DNA of 64,000 nt from the NCBI RefSeq assembly GCF_000715075.1, contig NC_134082.1, positions 189,337,948 through 189,401,947 on the forward strand, in the 5' to 3' direction. Below, one piece after another: positions 48,271-59,748 of this stretch (position 1 is the stretch's first letter; the number at the start of each line of letters is the position of its first letter). This DNA is from Nicotiana tabacum (Eukaryota > Streptophyta > Magnoliopsida > Solanales > Solanaceae). Under the pieces are notes generated by a model. The model worked only from the letters and a program-made list of their open reading frames with translations, made no database searches and had not been told where the DNA came from. Made by a program: the position numbers and the translations under genes.

Positions 48271-48708
48271 ATTTTTCCCTTTTGATGATGACAAACATGT
48301 AATTGAAGTTCCCCCTGAGAACCAGAGTACCATAAATATTTTCTGTATTCCCCCTGAACCTATTCCCCAACCTGTTCCCCCTCAATTGATTTTCCTCCTT
48401 TTGGCTTCATAAAAAGATCAGTAACAAGTAATAAGCAAAAAGAAATCTAGCATGGTTAACTCATACCACATGTATGCGCATAGACATGACTAAGAACAGA
48501 GCATAAGAGCAAGGCATGCATAGCAAAAGGACGGGATATTCATTAATTCGGAAATAAAGAGGGAGCAGAATTAGTAGTACCATTTGTTACATAACCATCC
48601 ATAAAATAAAACAACATAAAAAAAGTACCAGCCATAAAACACATTAAAACAAAAGAGACCAAAAAAAAGGACAGACAACTTGAACTGGACACTAGGAAAG
48701 GAACGATT
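48271..48708 (-). other. Sirevirus-like 3' untranslated region with repeated G-rich motifs
   Basis: On the minus strand three TYAGGGGGAAY motifs occur at 48309-48319, 48347-48359 and 48374-48385, plus a weaker GGGGAAT at about 48362. Multiple polypurine-like motifs upstream of the 3' LTR are described for Sireviruses. No coding sequence was seen. Confidence 0.6.
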
Positions 48709-49397
48709 TTAAGGATCACTAGAAGGGGGAGGCAGAGATGAAGAGGCAAGGGTTCTAAGGAGGATATGTGTTCGAGCATTTGCTGACACTTGCTCATTAA
48801 GTAACCTCTCCTTCAAGTCCTCAACCTGTTTCTTGAGATAAGCATTTTCCTTGGTCAGATGGGCAACCTCTGTGCCTTCTGTACTGCTGGAACCAGGTGC
48901 CTCATGGGCCTGACTAAGTTGTCCCTCAAGAATAACATTTTGTGCCTTCAACTTCTTTATCTCTTTATTGGAAATATTCTGAGCTTCAATTAGTTGAGAG
49001 ATAGTGGAATTGCTGTCAACCCCTCCTTTCTTATTGATGCACTCACACTCTTCAGAGGTGGTCTTGGAGAAGGTCTGCTTGTGAGTACCCACTGTAGCTT
49101 TTCTCAAAGAGACTTTGAAGAAGTTGAATACCTTAGTAAGTAAGAACCCGTAGGGCAACCCATGATTACCATCCTTAAAATCTGCCACTTTCTTCATGTG
49201 CTCAATCATGATACCCGATAGATTGATAGTGGAGTAGGCATCCAATGATTCCATGAGGAACATGTCTGCTTGTGACGTAATGCAATGCCTTTTTGCGCGT
49301 GGGAGAAACCTTATTCACCATCTCAAAAAATAGTTCATACATTGGAAGGGGGGCCTTCTTGCGTACCCGTTACCCCTACTGTACTGCATCATCCTTT
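48709..49397 (-). pseudogene. Env-like ORF of the Sirevirus-like element, C-terminal half
   Basis: This is the downstream part of the ORF broken at 49397 by the chromovirus. 48709-49263 is open for 184 codons. It includes a conserved-looking block (LDAYSTINLSGIMIEHMKKV) typical of the 'putative plant transposon protein' family (recalled), then a C-terminal region with two stretches of heptad-like leucine/isoleucine spacing (about residues 88-115 and 133-165), suggesting coiled coils. Env-like proteins of SIRE1-type elements also have a C-terminal coiled coil. Between 49264 and 49397 the frame contains stops and a frameshift. No clear signal peptide or transmembrane segment is seen in this half. 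It is non-functional here. Confidence 0.7.
49393..49397. repeat. Target-site duplication CCTTT, left copy (chromovirus insertion)
   Basis: CCTTT precedes the LTR end TGTCACGACC and is repeated at 58097-58101 after the other LTR. Confidence 0.9.
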
Positions 49398-51534
49398 TGT
49401 CACGACCCAAACCGATGGGCCGCGACGGGCGCCTGAGTCTTACCAATCAAACACCCCTAAGCATACGTCTAAAATATGAACTTGAATAACATCTGCTGCA
49501 TTACAAAATTAACATACGTGAAAGAAGTCTGCCATCAAGGCATATGTACGTATACAGACAGAATACAATGGGCGAGCCGACAAGGCTGCTATAGACAACT
49601 ATACATCAAAAACTGAAAGCCGACAAGGCCACATATAACCCAACTAGACATACTGTTTACATACCTCTAACAGAAACATAACTGTACAAGGACAGGACTG
49701 AGCCATGTCATACTCATATACATATATATGTACAAACGTATCATACCAATATCAAAAGTAGCTTCGGATCAAATGGAGCATGCCAACTCTCGCTGATCAG
49801 GGATCCTAAGAAGGAGGACCGTCAGCTTGCCTACCTGCACCTGCGGGCATGAAACGCAGGCCCCGTGGAATAGGGCGTCAGTAAGAAAAATGTACTAAGT
49901 ATGTAAGGCATGGAAATTAGTACGTAATAGACATAGATGAAACATGGAATACTGAAACACATCTTTAAATCTGAATAACTTTGTATATTTTGAAACGTTT
50001 ATAACGTCATGCACGTGCGTGTAAATGTCAAGCCATGCATAGGTATGAATTTACATAATATCATCAGCCTCTGAGGGCATCCCATCACATCATATCGGCC
50101 ACTGTGGGCAAAGTTATAATCGTATACCAGCTGATCAGGTGGTGGTGCGTATATAATGCCATAACCATTCCCATATCCCATATACATATATATACATACA
50201 TATATACGCGTATATAATGCCATTTGAATACATACATATATATGTGTATATAACGCCATTTGAATACATACCCATATATGCGTATATAACACCGTTTGAA
50301 TCATATTTCAGCCACTGTGGGCAACATCATCATCATATACCAGCTGATCAGGTGGTGATGCGTATATAACGCCGTAACCTTTTTCCATATCCCATATACA
50401 TATATTTACAAATATACGTGTATATAACGTCATCTGGTCATGGGTCAATGCACATGTACGAAATGCATGAAAAATATGTAATAATCTCAATATTCCTTCC
50501 GGATAAATTTTTCCAACTGCGTATTATTTTGAGACCCATGAACAGAAGAAAATAATAATTCTCATGGGGAATCAAGAATATAGTCATCCCTACTATTTCT
50601 ATGAATAGAATAATTTATAAAAACCGTGTATTTTCTCGTTTCTTTCGTATAATCTAAACCATGCCAAAAGAAAGAAGGGAGGGCCTTAACATACCTATTC
50701 CCAGAATTATTTGAACGAATCTGCTTCTGCGAAGTATGGACGAAATTCTGCTTCGAAGCTCTCGAAATTCAAAAATAGAATTGATATCTCCTTGAAATTG
50801 AAATGTTGGCTAAAATTGAATTGATGAACGAATTACTTTCTGAATGAAGCTAGCTTTAGCGTTTTATCTTTGAACCCAAAGACCAAAATGACTTTCTTTT
50901 TGAGGAATTACGTTAGTCCTTTTTCAAATGAAAAATGGAGACATTTACATATGATTTCTATTTGGAACTTAAAGGATATTCTGATTCTTTCCAAATGAAC
51001 ATGGAACAAAGAACTTTTCTAAATCTTGCTTTGTTAATAATTAACCTATGGCAGCCACCTACTCATAATCAATATGAGTCATTTTCCTAAGTAGTGGCCT
51101 TCTGCCACCTTGTTTTGGGTTATTTTATTATTATTTTTATCCACTTATTAGTTAACCGGGTAATGTTCTGTTACCCGGTAATTAATCAATTACCCGCATA
51201 ATTTAAAAATTTCCACAAATTACTTAAAATTTTATTTATTTTTAAAATACTACATATATACATTATATATTATATTACCGTAGTCATATGATACCTTGCA
51301 TGATACTAGTTCATAATTATCGGGTATTATCGCTCGACCCGTATTTTATTCCAAATTGACCGCTTTCAATGAAACTTATTTTCTTTAATCCGTATACCCC
51401 TTTATCCTTCATAACACTTATTTATCGCTTGTTATAATAACATAAATACGTTAACGTTAAGATGATCTCATCCCCGAGTCTATGTCGGTTAACTAAAAAT
51501 GAAATTTTAACGTACGAAAATGCGAGATGTATCA
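49398..51534 (-). repeat. 3' LTR of the chromovirus
   Basis: On the minus strand it begins TGATACATCTCG and ends GGGTCGTGACA. The other LTR begins TGTTACATCTCG, so one terminal base has mutated. It contains an internal duplication at 50098-50433. The small K/Y/I-rich ORFs in it (49999-50490) are translations of that repeat. Confidence 0.9.
50098..50433 (-). repeat. Internal duplication and minisatellite in the chromovirus LTR
   Basis: GCCACTGTGGGCAA starts at 50098 and at 50311, and about 120 nt after each start are similar (period about 213). Between them lie three units of a 36-nt repeat around GTATATAACGCCATTTGAAT, at 50208, 50244 and 50280. The other LTR shows the same arrangement at about 56658-57000. 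Confidence 0.85.
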
Positions 51535-51549
51535 TCCTTCCCCCCTTAG
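51535..51549 (-). promoter_or_regulatory. Polypurine tract of the chromovirus
   Basis: On the minus strand CTAAGGGGGGAAGGA sits right before the 3' LTR start. Confidence 0.85.
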
Positions 51550-51714
51550 AAACATTCGTCCTCGAATGTTCAACTCCCCGTAATCTGCATAACTTTGGCA
51601 GGGTCGGCTTGGTCATAACACTACTACCAATTCTCCTTGTAGAAGCTTAATAATTCAACGATACACAGGACAACGACAATTATTAACTGAAAAGTTTATA
51701 CACGCACCTTGAGG

Positions 51715-51912
51715 TTATGACGTCTCAGTTAGACCCTTCTCTGGAAGAGGAAATAGGTAGGGATATCTAGACTTCATGTCTTCCTCGGCCTCCCATGTCA
51801 TTTCTTCTACATTGTTGTTCCTCCAAAGCACTTTCACGGAGGCTACCTCCTTATTCCGCAGCTTGCGGATTTGTCGGTCTAGAATGGCAACCGGAATTTC
51901 CTCGTATGACAA
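51715..51912 (-). pseudogene. Chromodomain end of chromovirus integrase
   Basis: 65 codons with EEIPVAILDRQIRKLRNKE, VKVLWRN and TWE, followed by a Y-P-LF stretch. This is the chromodomain that follows integrase in Tekay-type chromoviruses and directs integration to chromatin marks. It is in frame by itself but cut off from the integrase core by stops and frame changes in 51913-52379, where the GPY/F region should be. Confidence 0.85.
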
Positions 51913-52379
51913 GTCCTATGTAATATGTACATCATTCATGGGCACTACTTGGATAGGATTGCCAAAGCACTTTCGTAACATATATACGTGAAAAATTGGA
52001 TGGATAGACTCCAATTCCAAGGGCAATTCTAAATCATAAGCTACTCGGCCCACTCTCCGAATGATCCTATAAGGCCCAATATACCGTGGGCTAAGTTACC
52101 CTTTTTGCCAAATCTCATCACACCCTTTATAGGCGACACCTTCAAGAATACCCAGACATAAACCCCGAACTCTAAATCTCGATGTCACACATCTGAATAT
52201 GACTTCTGACGACTCTGAGCTGTCAATAGTCGATCCCGGATAAGCTTTACCTTTTCTATGGCTTGCTAAACCAGGTCTGGCCCGTGTAATCCAGATTCTC
52301 CAACGTCGAACCACCCTATAGACGACCTACACTTTCATCCGTAAAGAGCTTCGTATGGAGCCATCTGAATGCTGGAATG

Positions 52380-52784
52380 TTAGCTATTATTATATGCGAA
52401 CTCAATAAGTGACATATGACCATCCCAGCTACCTTTGAAGTCTATTACACAAGCTCGCAACATATCCTCCAGTGTTTGAATAGTACGCTCAGCCTGTCCG
52501 TCTGTCTGGGGATGAAATGATGTACTAAGACTTACTTGAGTCCCCAATCCCTTTTGGAAGGACCTCCAAAAGTTAGCTGTAAATTGAGCTCCTCTATCTG
52601 AGATAATAGATACAGGTACACCATGCAGTCGTACTATCTCCTTAATATAAAGCCTCGCATAATCTTTTGAGGAATACGTAGTTCTAACGGGCAGAAAATG
52701 GGCTGACTTTGTAAGCCTATCAACGATCACCCATATTGAATCGAACTTACCCTGGGTATGAGGTAAGCCTATGATGAAGTCCAT
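52380..52784 (-). pseudogene. Chromovirus integrase catalytic core
   Basis: 134 codons carrying the D-D-E core: [16 protein letters not shown] and [14 protein letters not shown]. The frame is closed at 52380 by TAA after NNS, where family members continue. Upstream it is separated from the zinc finger by a stop. It would insert the element DNA if intact. Confidence 0.88.
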
Positions 52785-52862
52785 ATTAATTATTTCCCAT
52801 TTCCAAGTCGGAATCCCTATAACCTGTAATAACCCATCGGGTTTTTGATGCTCGATCTTAAC

Positions 52863-53132
52863 CTACTGATAGTTAGGGCACTGAGCAACAAATTCTGCTA
52901 TATCCTTTTTCATTCCGTCCCACCAATATATTTCCCTGATATCATGATACATCTTTGTCGTTCCTGGATGGATAGAATAACGGGAATATGGAGTTTCTCC
53001 CATAACCTGCGGACGCAACCTTGCAACATTAGGCACACATAATCGCCCTTGATATCTGAGGACCCCATCTTCGGTAATTACAAACGGTGTCTTCTCCTTC
53101 TGAAGAGTGGTATCTCTATAATGAATTAGCAC
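52863..53132 (-). pseudogene. Chromovirus integrase N-terminal zinc finger
   Basis: This contains the H-H pair (IHPGTTKMYHD) and the first zinc cysteine (QCPN). The second cysteine of the HHCC set is replaced by tyrosine, and a stop follows at once. Both changes are transitions as inferred from the family consensus. Confidence 0.82.
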
Positions 53133-53150
53133 AGGATCCTCGTACTGGCG

Positions 53151-53417
53151 TTACTTTACTTCAGTTACTAAAGATGATGTTGCCATATCCTGAGGAGTAA
53201 TTCCAATGTCACCTGAGTCCAGTAACCGAACTCCAAGACTAGCTAGCTGATGAACCTCATGGGTTATTCCCCTCTTTTCTGGCTGCAAATACGACAGGCT
53301 ACCCATAGATCTACGGCTGAGTGCATCGGCAACTACGTTTGCCTTCCCCGGATGGTATAAAATATTAACGTCATAGTCTTTAAGTAGCTCCAACCATCTC
53401 CTTTGACAAAGATTCAA
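53151..53417 (-). pseudogene. Chromovirus RNase H C-terminal part and tether
   Basis: NVVADALSR marks the end of RNase H. The RT/RNase H frame is interrupted by TAG at 53439-53441 and resumes in the same frame. The segment closes with TAA just before the integrase region. Confidence 0.82.
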
Positions 53418-53438
53418 TTCCCTTTGCTTGAAGATGTA

Positions 53439-54425
53439 CTAGAGGCTCTTATGATCCGTATAAATATCAACGTGAATGCCATACAAGTAGTGCCTCCACA
53501 TCTTTAGTGCATGAATCACCATAGCTAACTCTAAATCATGGGTCGGGTAGTTCTTTTCGTGCTTTCTTAGTTGTCTAGAAGCATAAGCCACAACCTTACC
53601 ATGCTGCATCAACACACAACCCAATCCAACGCCTGAAGCATCACAATAGATAACATAACCATCGGTCCCTTCTGGAAGTATTAGAACCGGTGTTGAAGTT
53701 AACCTGTCCTTTAATGCCTGGAAACTCCGTTCACAAGGATCAGTCCATTGAAACTTTTCTCCCTTCTGAGTCAACTTTGTTAAAGGTGCTGAAAGGGAAG
53801 AAAATCCTTCCACAAATCTCCTGTAATATCCTGCCAACCCAAGAAAACTGTGAACCTCTGTTGGTGTTGTGGGCCTAGGCCAAGTCTTTACTGCCTCAAT
53901 CTTTTGTGTATCCACCAGGATGCCTTCACCCGAAATGATATGCCCAAGGAAAGTTACAGAGTTCAACCAGAATTCACACTTAGAAAATTTTGCATACAAC
54001 TTCCTTTCTTGTAGAACTCTGAGCACCATACGTAGATGACCAGCATGCTCATCCTCTGAACAAGAATATACCAATATATCGTCAGTAAATACAATTACAA
54101 ACAGATCTAAGAAAGGCCTGAACACACGATTCATCAAATCCATGAATACTGCTGGGGCATTGGTCAGACCGAACGACATAACCCGAAACTCAAAATGCCC
54201 ATATCGAGTCCTGGACGCTGTCTTCGTAATATCTTCATCCTTAACCCTCACTTGGTGGTACCCAGACCTCAAGTCTATCTTTGAAAACCACTTGGCACCT
54301 TGCAACTGATCAAATAAGTCATCAATCCTCGGGAGCAGGTACTTATTCTTGATCGTCACCTTATTCAGTTGTCTATAATCAATACACATTCTTAAGGAAC
54401 CATCTTTCTTCCTTACAAACAACAC
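53439..54425 (-). pseudogene. Chromovirus reverse transcriptase and start of RNase H
   Basis: 328 open codons with [20 protein letters not shown], a catalytic box FTDD (54078-54089) in place of the usual Y/F-x-DD with I or V, the LGHIISGEG stretch, and the RNase H motifs YCDAS and YTDHKSL. The RT continues upstream to about 54575 but is broken by TAG at 54435-54437, where relatives have Trp. It ends at TAG 53439-53441. The element cannot make its own RT. Confidence 0.9.
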
Positions 54426-54599
54426 AGGTGCTCCCTATGGGGATGTACTAGGTCTGATAAAACCTTTTTCAAGCAAGTCCTTTAGTTGTTCTTTCAATTC
54501 TTTCAGCTCTGCAGGGGCCATTCTATAGGGAGGAATAGATATTGGGTGAGTATCTGGTAGTAGGATAATAATAAACTCAATTTCTTGCTTGATGGAAGA

Positions 54600-54890
54600 C
54601 TCGGAAGCTCATCAGGAAAAACATCGGGAAACTTATTCACCATAGGGATGGACTAAATGGTTGGTAACTCTACTTCCGTATCCCAAACCCGAACTTAGTG
54701 ATAAATGTAGTCCTTTCTGATTATCTTCCTTGCCTTGAGATGGGAGATAAATTTACCTCTTGGTGATGCGGTATTATCTTTCCATTCTAAAACAAGCTTT
54801 CCTGGAAACTGAAATCAACCCACCTTTGGTCTATACTTGATGTTAGCATAACAAAAGGCCAATCAATCCATATCAATTATAATATCAAAT
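54600..54890 (-). pseudogene. Chromovirus protease C-terminus and linker, remnant
   Basis: Broken frames encode recognisable scraps: DIIIDMDWLA (about 54857-54890), GKFISHLKARK (about 54735-54770) and [10 protein letters not shown] (about 54603-54630), which precede RT in Tekay-type elements. Several stops and at least one frame change separate them. The protease active site is not present. Confidence 0.65.
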
Positions 54891-55242
54891 CCTACCTAAC
54901 CGAGCACCACGTACCTTATCCTTGTTTGTTCTTAAATCTATCATGGGTTATTTCGGCAACATCCATATATATATATAACAACATTAAGACTTAACTCGCA
55001 TAACTAATTTAGAAAAAGGTTTATATACATAGGGGTCGACTAGTCCGTAGACATATCATATCCAAAACTATATACATGATACTATCTGCAAAGCCTCTAA
55101 GTAGGCATAACCAATATATATACAAGTCGGGACGAGGCTCCCTACATCTTCATAAAACCACCAAACACCTTTAAAACCCTGACATGGTAATATTCTAAGA
55201 AGAGGTGGAACCCACCAACCAAAACTGACACTTGTAGGAAGC
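54891..55242 (-). other. Noncoding stretch replacing the gag/protease middle of the chromovirus
   Basis: AT-rich sequence with stops in all frames lies where capsid, zinc knuckle and most of protease should be. It may be imported or a decayed remainder. I recognise nothing in it. Confidence 0.5.
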
Positions 55243-55764
55243 CTACAGTAGAGGGTCCTTGCCTCGTCCTACATAAGAACCTCGATCAGACACACTTCGA
55301 AGCAAAATCTTCATGTCCTTATCAGTTACCTTCCTTCTCTTGGCCTGACTACTATCTTCTTCCTCTGCGTATCCCATAACATACACTGAAGAACCTTGAT
55401 TGACGGACTCCCAAGACTGTGGACTATCCGGAACTTCAGAAGAGCTGGTGTCCTCAAATACTTTAACATAGTTTTGAGCCTGAGGGAATCCCGGCTGTGC
55501 CAATCCATGCACTACTCCCCTCATACCCTCATCAACGGGCTATGAAACTAAGGGCCTTGGTGAGGTCGGAACTCCTCTCACCCCATCTACTGCCGGAGTG
55601 GTTGAAACAACTCTAACGGATGGCTCATATGGATCCTCGGATGGATCCTCCTCAATAGAACCCAGGATATCTAATGGGTCCGAATCCATAGTATAACTTA
55701 TCTCTCTTTCTGGCACCTTTGTAGCCTTCTGACCCGTGCTAGCGGTTGTAGTCTTCGGAGGCAT
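55243..55764 (-). pseudogene. Chromovirus gag remnant
   Basis: It starts MPPKTTTASTGQ, as gag of this group does, and runs 174 codons with a single in-frame TAG at 55537-55539. The residues after that are acidic and low in structure, without a capsid domain or zinc knuckle. It is far shorter than a normal gag of more than 400 residues (recalled), so an internal deletion or replacement is likely. Confidence 0.6.
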
Positions 55765-55939
55765 CGCTAAAAATGTAACACATTGTTAGGAACACGAATG
55801 CTTATATTGCACGATCTAAGATAAGAAAAGAGGATAACATCTTATATGTCCTGTAGCCTTCTGTGTATAAGTGTGGTGAACGACACACCCATAAATAAGG
55901 CTCTACTAGACACGGTCTGTAGACAATCCTAGGACAGAA

Positions 55940-55953
55940 CTGCTCTGATACCA
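55940..55953 (-). promoter_or_regulatory. Primer-binding site of the chromovirus (initiator-Met tRNA)
   Basis: On the minus strand TGGTATCAGAGCAG begins four nt after the 5' LTR end. It is a perfect match to the common plant iMet primer site. Confidence 0.93.
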
Positions 55954-55957
55954 CTTT

Positions 55958-58096
55958 TGTCACGACCCAAACCGATAGGCCGCGACGGGCGCCTGAGTCT
56001 TACCAATCAAACACCCCTAAGCATACGTCTAAAATATGAACCTGAATAACATCTGCAACATTACAAAATTAACATACGTGAAAGAAGCCTGCCATCAAGG
56101 CATATGTACGTATACAGACAGAATACAGTGGGCGAGCCGGCAAGGCTGCTATAGACAACTATACATCAAAAACTGAAAGCCGACAAGGCCACATATAACC
56201 CAACTAGACATACTATCTACAGACCTCTAACAGAAACATAACTGTACAAGGACATGACTGAGCCATGTCATACTCATATACATATATATGTACAAACGTA
56301 TCATACCAATATCAAAAGTAGCTCCGGATCAAATGGAGCATGCCAACTCTCGCTGATCAGGGATCCTAAGAAGGAGGACCGTCAGCTTGCCTACCTGCAC
56401 CTGCGGGCATGAAACGCAGGCCCCGTGGAATAGGGCGTCAGTAAGAAAAATGTACTGAGTATGTAAGGCATGGAAATTAGTACGTAATAGACATAGATGA
56501 AACATGGAATACTGAAACATATCTTTAAATCTGAATAGCTTTGTATATTTTGAAACGTTTATAACGTCATGCACGTGCATGTAAATGTCAAGCCATGCAT
56601 AGGTATGGATTTACATAATATCATAAAACTCTGAGGGCATCCCATCACATCATATCGGCCACTGTAGGCAAAGTCATAATTGTATACCAGCTGATCAGGT
56701 GGTGGTGCGTATATAACGCCATAACCATTCCCATATCCCATATACATATATATACATACATATATATGCGTATATAACGCCATTTGAATACATACATATA
56801 TATATGCGTATATAACGCCATTTGAATACATACTCATATATGTGTATATAACGCCGTTTGAATTATATTTCAGCCACTGTGGGCAACATCATCATCATAT
56901 ACCAGCTGATCAGGTGGTGATGTGTATATAACGCCGTAACCTTTTCCCATATCCCATATACATATATTTACAAATATACGCGTATATAACGTCATCTAGT
57001 CATGGGTCAATGCACATGTACGAAATGCATGAAAAATACGTAATAATCTCAATATTCCTTTCGGATAAATTTTTCCAACTGCGTATTATTTTGAGACCCA
57101 TGAACAGAAGAAAATAATAATTCTCATGGGGAATCAAGAATATAGTCACCCCTACTATTTCTATGAATAGAATAATTTATAGAAATCGTGTATTTGCTCG
57201 TTTCTTTCGTATAATCTAAACCATGCCAAAAGAAAGAAGGTAGGGCCTTAACATACCTATTCCCGGAATTATTTGAACGAATCTGCTTCTGCGAAGTATG
57301 GACGAAATTCTGCTTCGAAGCTCTCGAAATTCAAAAATAGAATTGATATCTCCTTGAAATTGAAATGTTGGCTAAAGTTGAATTGATGAACGAATTACTT
57401 TCTGACTGAAGCTAGCTTTAGCGTTTTATCTTTGAACCCAAAGACCAAAATGACTTTCTTTTTGAGGAACTACGTTAGTCCTTTTTCAAATGAAAAATGG
57501 AGACATTTACATATGATTTCTATTTGGAACTTAAAGGATATTCTGATTCTTTCCAAATGAACATGGAACAAAGAACTTTTCTAAATCTTGATTTGTTAAT
57601 AATTAACCTATGGCAACCACCTACTCATAATCAATATGAGTCATTTTCCTAAGTAGTGGCCTTCTGCCACGTTGTTTTGGGTTATTTTATTATTATTTTT
57701 ATCCACTTATTAGTTAACCGAGTAATGTTCTGTTACCCAATAATTAATCAATTACCCGCATAATTTAAAAATTACCACAAATTACTTAAAATTTTATTTA
57801 TTTTTAAAATACTTCATATATACATTATATATTATACTATCGTAGTCATATGATACCTTGCATGATACTAGTTCATAATTATCGGGTATTATCGCTCGAC
57901 CCGTATTTTATTCCAAATTGACCGCTTTCAATGACACTTGGTTTCTTTAATCCGTATACCCCTTTATCCTTCATAACACTTATTTATCGTTTGTTATAAT
58001 AACGTAAGTACGTTAACGTCAAGATGATCTCATCCCCGAGTCTACGTTGGTTAACTAAAAACGAAATTTTAATGTACGAAAATGCGAGATGTAACA
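55958..58096 (-). repeat. 5' LTR of the chromovirus
   Basis: It begins TGTTACATCTCG at 58096 and ends GTCGTGACA at 55958 on the minus strand. It shows the same internal duplication as the other LTR, here with a period of about 215. Confidence 0.9.
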
Positions 58097-58101
58097 CCTT
58101 T
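58097..58101. repeat. Target-site duplication CCTTT, right copy (chromovirus insertion)
   Basis: Same five bases as 49393-49397. Confidence 0.9.
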
Positions 58102-59748
58102 AAAATGGCATTTCTGAAAATTGGAGAACAAGTCCCCTCAATGGATGATATGCCGCTAGTAGGCACTCTCAGAATTGTTCCCAATACAGTTTCATCCATC
58201 AAAAAGTCAACACCATTCACTTTTAGGCATATGTTTTCATCTTTTACCGTGAACATGTCTACATAGAAGCTTCGTACCTCTGCCTCATACACCTTAGGGC
58301 TCTCATTGGTGAACAAATTTTTCCATTTTTGAAACTCACAGATATCAACCAATTGGCGTATCCCTGTCATGTCAAGAATATCATGGACAAATGTTCTTCC
58401 CCACAACACCTTCTGGTTTCTTAGGTTTTCTCTTTCTTCATCCTTGGCCACACCCACCTTGGCCTTCTTGGAGGAACCTAGTTCCTCATTGATACCAACC
58501 TTACTTTTCACAGATTTTCTCACACTTTTCCCTTTCTCTGCAGATTTCTCAAACACCTTTTCACCAGATTTTTCAAACACTTTCTCACCAGACTCCTCTG
58601 CCACCTTCTCATCAGACTTTTCTACCTTAGCATTGCTAGCTTTCATCATTATTACAGATGACTCTTTCCTAGGTCTTGGAACTGTAGGTTTCTTTGAGGA
58701 CTTATGAATTAAGGAACCAGGTTCCTTAGTCACCTCGTCATCAACATCAACAACAAGTATTGGAGGCTCTACCTCTTCATTCACCACTTTTCCACTCTTT
58801 ACCAACTTCCTTTTCTTCTTCTCTTCTTTGTTTTTCTTCAGAACTGATTCAAGAGTTTCTTTCTTTTGTAGCCTAGTAGTATGTCTTTTAGGAGTGGACT
58901 CTTTGGGAGTTGCCTTTCTACTCCTAGCGCCGATGAAGCTTGCAATAGGCACATTTTCATATTCCTCCTCACTGTTCTAATTTCCTTTCTCAGATGGAGA
59001 TCTCATCTCAAGAAAGACCATGTTTACCGGCTCAACATAGAAGTGAGGAGAGTGGGCGGGATCAGTATTGAACTAGGTCGTTTTTGAAGAATATGGGGTT
59101 TCATCCCAGGTAGGAGCAGAGGGCTCCTCTAGGACTGAAGTATCAGGTCCCTCATTTGTTTCCCCAGTAGTGCTGTCAGGTGCCAGATTTTCAACAGGCA
59201 CTAGTTCCCTAACCTCTTCCATCAGTTCCCTACTCTCTTCTTGAGGACCTTCACCTTCACCCTGAGACCCAATGGTCACATTTTCACCCTCACAACCACA
59301 AACCAAACTTCCCTTAGCAATTATTAACAACATATTCTCTATGGCCACTTGTTCATTTAACTCCAAAGTAGATTCAGAAGAAACATGAGGAATATTACCT
59401 ATAGGTCCAGCAACATTCAAATCAAGGCTTGGGGTAATCAGTGTTGATTCTTCACCACTACGAACTACACTCTGTTGTGCCTCATAATTTCTTCAACTTT
59501 CAAACTGGAGACTTCCTGATTTTCTTCTCCCTCTACTGTTTCTCCCTCAGCCATTTTTTCGGTGAGGCAGAAGGAGAGGTCATAGCCATAAACCTCTTTG
59601 GGTTCGAAGTTTTGTGACTCCTATGAGAACCATAACTCGATTGGGTTGGAGAAGAAGAAGTTGGTGGTTTGGATTCTTGTGTAGGGTTTGGACTAGGTGG
59701 CATATTGGACTTAGACTCTGTCGCATGTGCTTCGCGAGATGAAGACAC
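58097..59748 (-). pseudogene. Env-like ORF of the Sirevirus-like element, N-terminal half
   Basis: It starts at ATG 59748 with a Ser/Pro-rich N-terminus. Frame changes lie between 59533 and 59420 and between 59073 and 58952. Then a long segment (about 58100-58952) has Lys/Glu-rich repeats (a repeated EKVFEKSGEKV unit) followed by a conserved-looking domain (FVHDILDMTGIRQLVDICEF ... DETVLGTILRVPTSGISSIE). The domain breaks off at the CCTTT target duplication and resumes at 49397. The domain resembles the plant 'putative transposon protein' family (recalled). Envelope function has never been shown for such ORFs. The last codons up to 57984 are read from the chromovirus LTR and do not belong to it. 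Confidence 0.72.

Larger units (their letters stand above)
49398..58096 (-). mobile_element. Chromovirus (Tekay-like Ty3/gypsy), complete with LTRs but coding decayed
   Basis: LTRs 49398-51534 and 55958-58096 enclose a 4.4-kb interior on the minus strand, with an iMet primer site at 55940-55953, a polypurine tract at 51535-51549 and a CCTTT target duplication. The pol order is protease remnant, RT, RNase H, integrase, chromodomain, as in chromoviruses. Gag is reduced and most of the protease is missing, so the element is shorter than intact relatives. About a dozen differences in the first 480 aligned LTR bases indicate an age between that of the Ogre and that of element A. Confidence 0.92.

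Noticed and set aside
49999..50490. Tyr/Ile-rich repetitive ORFs in the chromovirus LTR (also 56559-56837)
   Set aside because: They are translations of the TATATA-rich 36-nt minisatellite.
58369..58707. Plus-strand ORF of 112 codons rich in Phe and Ser
   Set aside because: It is the opposite-strand shadow of the env-like ORF. The minus strand has the conserved domain.
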